From Bacillota bacterium (GTDB lineage Bacteria; Bacillota_C; Negativicutes; Sporomusales; Sporomusaceae), in assembly GCA_023441125.1 (NCBI GenBank), contig JAEZQV010000131.1, positions 1-5,593 of the forward strand: a DNA stretch of 5,593 bases, given 5' to 3'. The translations under genes and the position numbers were made by a program. The notes beneath the pieces were generated by a model that did no database searches, had not been told where the DNA came from, and saw only the letters and a program-made list of their open reading frames with translations. This document shows positions 1 to 5,232 of the stretch, one piece after another. Position 1 is the first letter of the stretch. The number at the start of each line of letters is the position of its first letter.

Positions 1-1
1 T

Positions 2-40
2 TCTGGCCTGGATGATCCCCTGAAACCTGTACCGGCATGA
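2..40 (+). CDS. possible C-terminal end of an upstream gene (partial)
   Basis: Reading from base 2 gives the peptide SGLDDPLKPVPA and then a TGA stop at 38-40. The stop lies two bases before a strong terminator-like hairpin, which is where a gene end would be expected. Only 12 residues are visible, so no family can be named. The other two forward frames also stop early (TGA at 13-15 and at 21-23), so the choice of frame rests on the position of the hairpin and on the plausible proline-rich tail. This is a weak call. Confidence 0.25.
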   Translation, partial: SGLDDPLKPVPA

Positions 41-42
41 AC

Positions 43-80
43 AAGAACACCGGCATTGCCATCTGCAAGCCGGTGTTCTT
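43..80 (+). terminator. intrinsic terminator-like hairpin after the upstream gene
   Basis: Bases 43-54 (AAGAACACCGGC) pair perfectly with 69-80 (GCCGGTGTTCTT), a 12-bp stem. Inside it, 56-59 (TTGC) pairs with 65-68 (GCAA) across a bulged A55, leaving a five-base loop. The 3' side ends in TTCTTTGCATTAT, which is T-rich but not a clean T-run, so termination may be incomplete. The arrangement fits termination of a + strand gene that ends near base 40 and separates it from the chemoreceptor promoter. Confidence 0.7.
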
Positions 81-106
81 TGCATTATCAGTTTGTAGTA
101 GGTGCA

Positions 107-125
107 AATATAACAGAATATAACA
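107..125 (+). repeat. tandem AATATAACA direct repeat
   Basis: The nonamer AATATAACA occurs at 107-115 and again at 117-125, a period of 10 bases, or about one helical turn. The reverse complement of its last eight bases, TGTTATAT, occurs at 171-178. The three copies bracket the predicted promoter of the chemoreceptor gene, with the inverted copy at the expected transcription start. This looks like possible operator half-sites, but the region is AT-rich and chance is not excluded. Confidence 0.4.
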
Positions 126-134
126 AAATTTTTA

Positions 135-163
135 TTTCCGAAAATCATAATAAAGAGTATAAT
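135..163 (+). promoter_or_regulatory. predicted vegetative-type promoter of the chemoreceptor gene
   Basis: A perfect -10 hexamer TATAAT lies at 158-163. Seventeen bases upstream is TTTCCG (135-140), a weak -35 matching three of six consensus positions. The predicted start near base 170 gives a leader of roughly 30 bases before the ATG at 202. CATAAT (146-151) and ATTATG (167-172) form an inverted repeat around the -10. I see no convincing sigma-28 (flagellar) promoter, although many chemoreceptor genes use one. Confidence 0.5.
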
Positions 164-170
164 TTCATTA

Positions 171-178
171 TGTTATAT
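171..178 (-). repeat. inverted copy of the ATATAACA element
   Basis: TGTTATAT is the exact reverse complement of the ATATAACA found at 108-115 and 118-125. It sits at or just after the predicted transcription start of the chemoreceptor gene, where a bound repressor would block initiation. Confidence 0.35.
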
Positions 179-201
179 GTACCAAGCTATGAAGGCGGGA
201 G

Positions 202-1896
202 ATGGAGAATTTGACATTGGCCAAGAAACTGATCGGTTCTTTCTTATTAGTTATTCTGGTGGCAGCGGCCGGTTTTGCCTATACCATTTATTTAAGCGGT
301 GAAGCGGAGGAGCACATTGCCACACTGGGTAATCATGATATCCCCAATCTGGAAATGGTGAATGCGATTGCGTTTAATGCCATGGCTAAAACCGCCAATG
401 TACGGGCCTATTACATATATGGAGATGAGCGGTATGTCGCGGAATATAAGCGGGCCGCCGAAGAAAATGGGAAACTTGAGCAAGACATGCTAGCCAGAGC
501 CCGCACCGAGGCCACGCGGCAACTAATTGGCGAACTTAAGGCCCTGGATGATAAATACTCGCAGGTTGCCGAACAAAAAGTGATTGCGTCCATTAAGGCC
601 GGCAATAAAGAAGCGGCCCTAAATTCGCTGGTCCTTGAGCTGGCGCCGCTGGCCAAAGAATTGCTGGCCAAAGTCGAACAGGCGGAAAAAGCCCGGCGGG
701 AAAGTATTGACCAGGCCGTGGCCGGTACGGTTAAGAATGCCCGGCATGCCAGGTATACTGCCGGCGCTGCTGCCCTGCTGGCTACCATCAGCGGCATTGT
801 TATCGGCTTTTTCGCGGCCCGCAGCATTACCAGACCGATTAAGGAACTGCAGGCGCTGATGGCGGAAGCCAGTACCGGTAATTTATTGGTTACCGCTGCC
901 GTACGGACGAAAGATGAGCTTGGACAGCTGGGCCAGTCTTTCAACACCATGATTGCGGGGCAACTGGAAGTCGTCAAAGCAGTACGGAGCAGCTCGGTTG
1001 AACTGGCGGCGGCATCGCAGCAAATGGCGGCATCAGCCAATGAGGTATCAACGGCAGCCGCTAATATTTCCCAAGAAATTCAGGATGTGGCCCGTTCGAT
1101 GGAGGAAGCTTCCGGTTCCAGCACAGAGACCGCACAAGTTTTGGTGGAGTTGTCCTCGCTGATTCAGATCGCCAAAGACAAAGCCGGCTCGGCTACCGGT
1201 AATTCGGCAACAAGCCAGGCGGCAGCCCGGAGCGGACGGTCGGTTGTTACCGCCGTCAAGCACAGTATGGACACAATCTATGCCAAGACAAAAGAAGCGG
1301 AGAAGGTTATCACCGTATTAAACGCCGATTCGCAGCGGATTGGCATGATTAACGAAACAATTACCGGCATTGCCAAACAAACCAATCTGCTGGCCCTCAA
1401 TGCTGCCATTGAGGCGGCCCGGGCCGGTGAAGCCGGGCGGGGCTTCGCCGTGGTCGCCGAAGAAGTAAGAAAATTGGCGGAGCAGTCCAATACCGAGGCG
1501 GATAATATTTCCCAGCTCGTGGGCAAGATTGTCGCGAATACCGACAGTGCCGTGCTGGCCATGCAACATAGTCTTACGGAGGTTGAGAACGGTGTGACGG
1601 CCGTGCAGAAGGCCGATAAATCACTGGAGGATATTTTGCTGGCTGTGGCGGAAACGGTGCGTGATGTGGACGGGATTGCCAAGGTAACCACTGATGAAAT
1701 TGCTTCGTCCGATAAAATTGTCCAGCTTATCGAGGTGGTGGCAGAGGACATTGAACGAACCGAGCGTGATGCTCAGCAGGTTTCGGCTGCTGTCGAGGAG
1801 ACTACAGCCACGATTGAAACTATCGCGGCCAGCTCGGAGCAGACCAGCGCCATGGCACAGCATCTGCAAAGCCTGATCAACAAATTCCGGGTGTAA
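202..1896 (+). CDS. methyl-accepting chemotaxis protein (membrane chemoreceptor)
   Basis: This is a 564-residue transmembrane chemoreceptor that would pass ligand signals to the CheA/CheW kinase array. A first membrane segment at about residues 10-31 is followed by an external helical region (about 32-183) resembling a four-helix-bundle sensor. Next come a second membrane segment (about 186-205), a HAMP domain (about 206-260, with [10 protein letters not shown]) and a long cytoplasmic coiled coil. The signalling tip is highly conserved around residues 394-423, with the core E404[11 protein letters not shown]415. A typical adaptation site, ASSEQTS, surrounds E546/Q547. Arm lengths around the tip suggest the long (44-heptad) class. 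The C-terminus, NKFRV, has no NWETF-type CheR tether. The ATG at 202 is chosen because GAAGG (191-195) lies six bases upstream; a TTG at 211 is a less likely start. The ligand cannot be predicted. It is followed on the same strand by a STAS/phosphatase pair, but 128 bases of structured RNA separate them, so co-transcription is uncertain. Confidence 0.97.
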   Translation: MENLTLAKKLIGSFLLVILVAAAGFAYTIYLSGEAEEHIATLGNHDIPNLEMVNAIAFNAMAKTANVRAYYIYGDERYVAEYKRAAEENGKLEQDMLARARTEATRQLIGELKALDDKYSQVAEQKVIASIKAGNKEAALNSLVLELAPLAKELLAKVEQAEKARRESIDQAVAGTVKNARHARYTAGAAALLATISGIVIGFFAARSITRPIKELQALMAEASTGNLLVTAAVRTKDELGQLGQSFNTMIAGQLEVVKAVRSSSVELAAASQQMAASANEVSTAAANISQEIQDVARSMEEASGSSTETAQVLVELSSLIQIAKDKAGSATGNSATSQAAARSGRSVVTAVKHSMDTIYAKTKEAEKVITVLNADSQRIGMINETITGIAKQTNLLALNAAIEAARAGEAGRGFAVVAEEVRKLAEQSNTEADNISQLVGKIVANTDSAVLAMQHSLTEVENGVTAVQKADKSLEDILLAVAETVRDVDGIAKVTTDEIASSDKIVQLIEVVAEDIERTERDAQQVSAAVEETTATIETIAASSEQTSAMAQHLQSLINKFRV

Positions 1897-1934
1897 AGTG
1901 AACTCGTTGCAGCAGAACTGAAACGTCGGGGGAG

Positions 1935-1994
1935 CAGGTGGAGAATCAACTCCACCTGAATTGACGCCGCCTATAGAGGCGGGAGTCTCGACTC
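1935..1994 (+). promoter_or_regulatory. structured leader of the STAS gene (three hairpins)
   Basis: Three hairpins follow one another between the chemoreceptor and the STAS gene. Bases 1935-1943 (CAGGTGGAG) pair with 1950-1958 (CTCCACCTG), nine pairs with a six-base loop. CCGCCT (1967-1972) pairs with AGGCGG (1977-1982) around a four-base loop. GAGTC (1983-1987) can pair with GACTC (1990-1994), although the two-base loop is too tight for all pairs to form. No T-run follows any of them, so they are poor intrinsic terminators. They may pause polymerase, protect an mRNA end or regulate translation. I recognise no known riboswitch class. Confidence 0.45.
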
Positions 1995-2011
1995 ACCGAT
2001 TAAGATGAAAA

Positions 2012-2016
2012 AAGGA
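2012..2016 (+). promoter_or_regulatory. ribosome binding site deciding the STAS gene start
   Basis: AAGGA lies eight bases before the ATG at 2025 and complements the 16S rRNA tail. A second purine block, GTGGAG (2018-2023), is only one base from that ATG, too close to serve as the main site. The alternative ATG at 2016 overlaps the AAGGA and has no good site of its own, so 2025 is preferred. Confidence 0.6.
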
Positions 2017-2024
2017 TGTGGAGA

Positions 2025-2327
2025 ATGAAGCACGTATTTGATGTTAACGGCAATCAGGCCACCGTAGCGTTAGCTGGCAAACTATATGCGCATGATGCGG
2101 GCGAATTACGGGATGAATTATTGGCAGCCATTGAACGGGGCGTCATTCATATCCGCTTTGACCTCGCCGGCTTACAGTACATTGACAGTTCGGGGTTGGG
2201 TGTGCTGGTCACTATCCATAAGCGTACCGGGGAGCGGAACGGCGGGCTGGTATTGACCGGGGTGCAGGGGATGGCGGCGGAAATATTGAAACGGACCAGG
2301 TTGGACCGGGTTTTACATATTGAATAA
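2025..2327 (+). CDS. STAS-domain anti-sigma factor antagonist-like protein (RsbV/SpoIIAA type)
   Basis: This 100-residue protein is a single STAS domain, the usual length for RsbV/SpoIIAA-type antagonists. It begins MKHVFDVNGNQATVALAGKL, a typical first strand pair. It contains the signature IDSSGLGVLV at about residues 53-62, with D54-S55-S56-G57. By family precedent the conserved serine (probably S56) is phosphorylated by a GHKL kinase and dephosphorylated by a PP2C phosphatase. The unphosphorylated form then binds and occupies the kinase or another partner. The protein is soluble and cytoplasmic. The next gene encodes a protein with both a PP2C phosphatase and an RsbW-like ATPase, so the two very probably act on each other. 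The sequence does not show whether the final output is a sigma factor, an anti-sigma factor such as FlgM, a diguanylate cyclase or something else. The start at 2025 adds no N-terminal extension; a start at 2016 would add three residues (MWR). Confidence 0.93.
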   Translation: MKHVFDVNGNQATVALAGKLYAHDAGELRDELLAAIERGVIHIRFDLAGLQYIDSSGLGVLVTIHKRTGERNGGLVLTGVQGMAAEILKRTRLDRVLHIE

Positions 2328-2335
2328 CATAACAA

Positions 2336-2390
2336 GCATAAAGGCTCTAGGCTGACGCGGACGGATAATCAGCCTAGAGCCAACTTATGC
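2336..2390 (+). repeat. long intergenic hairpin between the STAS and phosphatase genes
   Basis: Bases 2343-2355 (GGCTCTAGGCTGA) pair perfectly with 2369-2381 (TCAGCCTAGAGCC), 13 pairs around a 13-base loop. The stem continues outward after a small internal loop: GCATAA (2336-2341) pairs with TTATGC (2385-2390). The total is 19 pairs in 55 bases. There is no T-run after it (AAACTTGCGG follows), so it is not a classical terminator. It could be a partial terminator or RNA-stability element that tunes the ratio of STAS protein to phosphatase, or a dispersed intergenic repeat. Confidence 0.7.
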
Positions 2391-2413
2391 AAACTTGCGG
2401 AACCATAGCGGTA

Positions 2414-2423
2414 GGGGGGGAGG
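2414..2423 (+). promoter_or_regulatory. strong ribosome binding site deciding the phosphatase start
   Basis: A run of seven G followed by AGG contains GGAGG (2419-2423), seven bases before the ATG at 2431. This is close to ideal and makes 2431 the likely start. The longer reading from TTG at 2395 would place this purine run inside the coding region and has no good site of its own. Confidence 0.85.
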
Positions 2424-2430
2424 TCGCCTC

Positions 2431-5061
2431 ATGCCGGAACAACGGCTGAAACAGATACAATTAATTTTTGACACCATGCCCAACTCGGCCTGGATGAAAG
2501 ACCGGAGCGGTACATATCTTGTCATTAATAAACGCTTTGAGAAATATGGCATTCTGAAAGGCATTCAGATAATCGGCAAAACGGATTTTGAAGTCTTTCC
2601 GGCGCACATGGCCCGCCAATACCGGGCTGTGGATGAGGCCGTCATGCAGTCGGGCAAACCGCGGATTGCCGATCAGCTCTATGAAAATAAGACCGGCAGC
2701 ATCTGGTATGATACCTATGTTGCGCCGGTAGCCGGCAATAATGGGGAAATTACGGGAACAATCGGTTTTGCCCGGCGAATTACCCGGAGAAAACAGCTGG
2801 AGCTGGAACTTAACCAGCAAAAAGAATTTTTAAAAACCATGATCGACACGATTCCGGATTTTATTTTTTATAAAGATGTCAACAGCATGCTGCTAGGCTG
2901 TAATAAGGCCTGTCTGGAACAATTGTACGGCGTAACGGAGGCAGAGGCCATCGGCAAGACCATCCTGGATATCCTGCAGGATGAAGATTTTGCCCAAAAA
3001 TGTCTCATGGATGACTGGGAGGCGCTGGCTACCGGCAGAATTGTCAAAAGTGAAGAAGGTTTACCGCTGGTCAGTGGTGCAATCCTGGAAGTGGAAACGA
3101 TAAAAAGTCCTTTTTTTGATAAAACAGGCAAAGTGGCCGGACTGATCGGCATTTCGCGGGACATCAGCGCGCGGAAAAGGCTGGAGCGGCAACTGAAAGA
3201 AAGCCATGAACGGTATGCGGCCATTGTTAACAACGCGCCCGAAGTCGTAATGATCCTTCAGGCGGGTATTATTAAATTTATCAATGATGTGGGCATTGCC
3301 GTGATGGGCTATGATCGCAGAGAAATTATCGGCAGCCATATCTGTCGGCACTTTACGCCGGAATCGGTCCGGCAGAATGCGGCTATCCTGGCAGATATGA
3401 CCAGACCGAAAGAAGTGAACACCTATGATGTTGAATTCATCACGAAAGCCGGTGAAATTAAAAACGGCCTCTCCAAAACCGCCCCTATCACCATCAACAG
3501 CCAGCAGGCCGACCTGGTCGTCCTAATTGATGTGACCGAAAAGAAAAAAATTGAAGCCAAACTGCGGGAAAGTGAAGCCAAGTTCCGGCAACTGGCCGAA
3601 AATATCAATGAAGTTTTTATGATCCGGGATGACAAACGGTTTCTCTACATCAGTCCGGCCTATGAAAAAATTACCGGCCAGTCAGGCCAGGCCTGCCTGA
3701 TTAACCCCCGGGCTATTCTGGATATCATCTATCCGCCCGACCGGGAAAAGGTTTGGTCCGGCTTTATCCAGTCCGGGCAGCAGCTGGCGGCAGAGGACTC
3801 CGGCGAATTCCGCTTTTTCCGGGCAGACGGCCGGCTGGGCTGGGCCTGGGTGCGCACCTATTCCCTGCCCAGCGGAGCAGGCAACAACCGGCAGCAGGCA
3901 ATCACCCTTGTCGATATTACCGAACGCAAACTGATGGAGGAACAACTTCGCCACAAGGACGCACAAACCCAGCGGGAACTTACCCTGGCGGCCAGAGTAC
4001 AGCGCGATACGCTGCCTAAACCTTTCTGCAGTGCCAAGGTCCGTGTTAATACCATGTTTTTACCCTATCATACAGTTAGCGGGGATCTTGTTAATTTTGA
4101 GTGGTTTGAGCAGGAGCAAAAGCTGCGCGGTTACATCGTGGATGTCAGCGGACACGGCATGGCAACGGCACTGCAAACGGCTACCGTTAAAATCTTGTTG
4201 GACCAGCGGCTGCTGAGCGGCCGGGAAATCGGTGAGGACGACTTTCAGTATATCAACCGGCGGATGATGCAGTATTTATATGAAGAATCATTTGCCGGCC
4301 TGATGTATTTTGATTTTGACTTCACTGCCTATCAGCTTACCGTCATTACCGGCGGGATACACTTCTTTCTGGCGGCAAAACGGCAGGAATGCGTATTAGT
4401 GCCGGTATTCAGCGGCTATCTGGGCATGTTTGAGCAAGCGGAAATTCAAACAATTACCGTGCCGTTTAAGCCGGGAGAAACATACTGCCTGATGAGTGAC
4501 GGCGTATCTGATCTGATTGAGCTCTATGGCCCGGAACATTTTACCGGCCTTTCCCAATGTACGGCCTGGCTGGAGCGGCTGTGGCAGTGTCCCGAGCGGA
4601 GCGATGATTTTTCGGCTGTGTGTGTGGAGATTCTTGAGGCAAAGAGGGGAATCGAGTTTGTCATTAAGACGCAGGCCGAACTGGCGACAGCCCAGCTAAT
4701 GATCGCCGAGTTTCTGGAACGCAACGTGCCGGACGACGCGGTCATGCTGGAGGTGGCCGTCAATGAAGCCGTCAATAACGGCCTGCGCGCCGGTGAGCAG
4801 GTTACTGTCAGGCTAAAACGCCTGGGGCAGCGGCTGATAATCAGAGTCAAAGATCAAGGTCCCGGCTTTAGCCCGGCCCTCAGGGACATTCTGCTCAAGC
4901 GAGAGGTCGCAGACGAAGAATTGGCTGCTGCGTTTGACCGGCTGGGATTGGCGGAATGCGGCCGGGGCCTGCTGATGATGAAAATGCTGTGCGACCGGCT
5001 GGTCTATAACGCCAAAGGCAATGAAGTGCTGCTATTGAAAAGGTTTAGTCAAAGCCATTGA
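2431..5061 (+). CDS. PAS(x4)-PP2C (SpoIIE/RsbU)-HATPase partner-switching phosphatase/kinase
   Basis: This 876-residue protein has no membrane segments and should be cytoplasmic. Four PAS-like sensor domains span about residues 5-118, 132-245, 258-370 and 384-498. Each ends in the usual D-I/V-T/S-x-R/K-K junction; the first reads RITRRK. A helical linker with AARVQRDTLP (520-529) leads into a SpoIIE/RsbU-type PP2C serine phosphatase (about 530-740). All four expected metal-binding acids are visible: D552 in SGD, D571 in VDVSGHG, D690 in MSDGVSD and D725/D726 in SDDFS. A GHKL ATPase of the RsbW/SpoIIAB type follows (about 745-870). It has an N-box with E779 and N783 spaced as in SpoIIAB (E-x3-N), a D808-Q-G-P-G812 box and a G844-R-G-L box. 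The histidine often found after the N-box asparagine is absent (NGLRAG). By family knowledge the phosphatase would dephosphorylate the STAS partner encoded just upstream. The ATPase would phosphorylate it, or bind it or a downstream target. The PAS ligands are unknown; no cofactor residue can be assigned with confidence. No receiver domain is present. Confidence 0.93.
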   Translation: MPEQRLKQIQLIFDTMPNSAWMKDRSGTYLVINKRFEKYGILKGIQIIGKTDFEVFPAHMARQYRAVDEAVMQSGKPRIADQLYENKTGSIWYDTYVAPVAGNNGEITGTIGFARRITRRKQLELELNQQKEFLKTMIDTIPDFIFYKDVNSMLLGCNKACLEQLYGVTEAEAIGKTILDILQDEDFAQKCLMDDWEALATGRIVKSEEGLPLVSGAILEVETIKSPFFDKTGKVAGLIGISRDISARKRLERQLKESHERYAAIVNNAPEVVMILQAGIIKFINDVGIAVMGYDRREIIGSHICRHFTPESVRQNAAILADMTRPKEVNTYDVEFITKAGEIKNGLSKTAPITINSQQADLVVLIDVTEKKKIEAKLRESEAKFRQLAENINEVFMIRDDKRFLYISPAYEKITGQSGQACLINPRAILDIIYPPDREKVWSGFIQSGQQLAAEDSGEFRFFRADGRLGWAWVRTYSLPSGAGNNRQQAITLVDITERKLMEEQLRHKDAQTQRELTLAARVQRDTLPKPFCSAKVRVNTMFLPYHTVSGDLVNFEWFEQEQKLRGYIVDVSGHGMATALQTATVKILLDQRLLSGREIGEDDFQYINRRMMQYLYEESFAGLMYFDFDFTAYQLTVITGGIHFFLAAKRQECVLVPVFSGYLGMFEQAEIQTITVPFKPGETYCLMSDGVSDLIELYGPEHFTGLSQCTAWLERLWQCPERSDDFSAVCVEILEAKRGIEFVIKTQAELATAQLMIAEFLERNVPDDAVMLEVAVNEAVNNGLRAGEQVTVRLKRLGQRLIIRVKDQGPGFSPALRDILLKREVADEELAAAFDRLGLAECGRGLLMMKMLCDRLVYNAKGNEVLLLKRFSQSH

Positions 5062-5063
5062 CG

Positions 5064-5144
5064 GCAAAGGGAAAGGCGGCGGTGAAGGCCTCTAATGCCG
5101 AAAAATTGGGCAGCGTGATCTGGCCACCTTTCTTTGCTTGTTTT
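5064..5144 (+). terminator. weak terminator candidate after the phosphatase gene
   Basis: Just after the TGA at 5059-5061, GCAAAG (5064-5069) can pair with CTTTGC (5132-5137), and AAAGG (5072-5076) with CCTTT (5127-5131). A T-rich tail, TTGTTTTG, follows. The enclosed loop is about 50 bases long, and a smaller imperfect stem, GGGCAG (5108-5113) with CTGGCC (5120-5125), lies within it. The structure is not a textbook terminator, but it is the only candidate between this gene and the helicase promoter. Confidence 0.25.
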
Positions 5145-5166
5145 GAACGTTTGTTCGTGTTACTAT
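5138..5166 (+). promoter_or_regulatory. predicted promoter of the helicase gene
   Basis: TTGTTT (5138-5143) and TACTAT (5161-5166) are separated by 17 bases. The -10 is preceded by TGT (5158-5160), an extended -10 motif. Transcription would start near 5173, leaving a leader of about 60 bases. The spacer holds the GAAC-N4-GTTC box. Overlapping alternatives are TTGAAC (5143-5148) with TTTACT (5166-5171), and TTTACT (5166-5171) with TATAAG (5188-5193). The exact start is therefore uncertain. Confidence 0.45.
5144..5157. promoter_or_regulatory. probable LexA (SOS) operator
   Basis: TGAACGTTTGTTCG contains a perfect GAAC-N4-GTTC (5145-5156), the core of the Gram-positive LexA/DinR box (CGAAC-N4-GTTCG). 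It differs from the longer consensus at one outer base (T instead of C). It sits between the predicted -35 and -10 and about 75 bases before a DNA helicase/nuclease gene, the kind of gene LexA controls. This suggests repression under normal growth and induction by DNA damage. Confidence 0.65.
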
Positions 5167-5211
5167 TTACTTGCCTGCCATACGCTTTATAAGGAAGCCG
5201 GCAGCAAGTAA
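5167..5211 (+). repeat. inverted repeat in the helicase leader
   Basis: TTACTTGCCTGCC (5167-5179) pairs with GGCAGCAAGTAA (5200-5211): 12 pairs with a single bulged C. GCTT (5184-5187) and AAGC (5195-5198) can extend the stem inside, leaving the loop TATAAGG. The element starts just after the predicted -10 and ends 21 bases before the ATG. It may be a 5' untranslated hairpin affecting translation or stability, or an operator. No T-run follows. Confidence 0.5.
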
Positions 5212-5218
5212 GCGGGTA

Positions 5219-5223
5219 GAGGA
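5219..5223 (+). promoter_or_regulatory. ribosome binding site deciding the helicase start
   Basis: GAGGA lies nine bases before the ATG at 5233. An ATG at 5226 is closer but hits a stop codon after nine codons. An in-frame ATG at 5248 lacks a good site. Confidence 0.6.
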
Positions 5224-5232
5224 ACATGGTGG

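Noticed and set aside
31..56. Direct repeat ACCGGCAT (31-38 and 49-56)
   Set aside because: An eight-base repeat in which one copy is part of the terminator stem; most likely chance.
137..144. Possible sigma-28 (flagellar) -10 element TCCGAAAA ahead of the chemoreceptor
   Set aside because: It matches six of eight positions, but no TAAA -35 lies at the required 15-16 base spacing, while a perfect TATAAT is present at 158-163.
411..1040. 209-codon open frame on the minus strand inside the chemoreceptor gene
   Set aside because: It lies wholly opposite a well-conserved gene, its translation is rich in Ser/Ala/Leu as expected from reversed codons, and it has no recognisable domain.
1278..1751. 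157-codon open frame on the minus strand
   Set aside because: It is opposite the conserved chemoreceptor signalling domain; repetitive Ala/Ser codons there create long antisense frames by chance.
1935..2024. c-di-GMP (GEMM) or other known riboswitch in the STAS leader
   Set aside because: The hairpins lack the conserved GEMM motifs, and I recognise no other known aptamer core.
2414..2420. G7 homopolymer as a phase-variable tract
   Set aside because: It lies outside the coding region upstream of the GGAGG core, so length changes would neither shift the frame nor greatly alter the spacing to the start codon.
2395..2430. N-terminal extension of the phosphatase from a TTG codon
   Set aside because: It would translate through the G7-AGG ribosome binding site, starts just after a long hairpin and adds a low-complexity Gly/Arg segment before the PAS domain.
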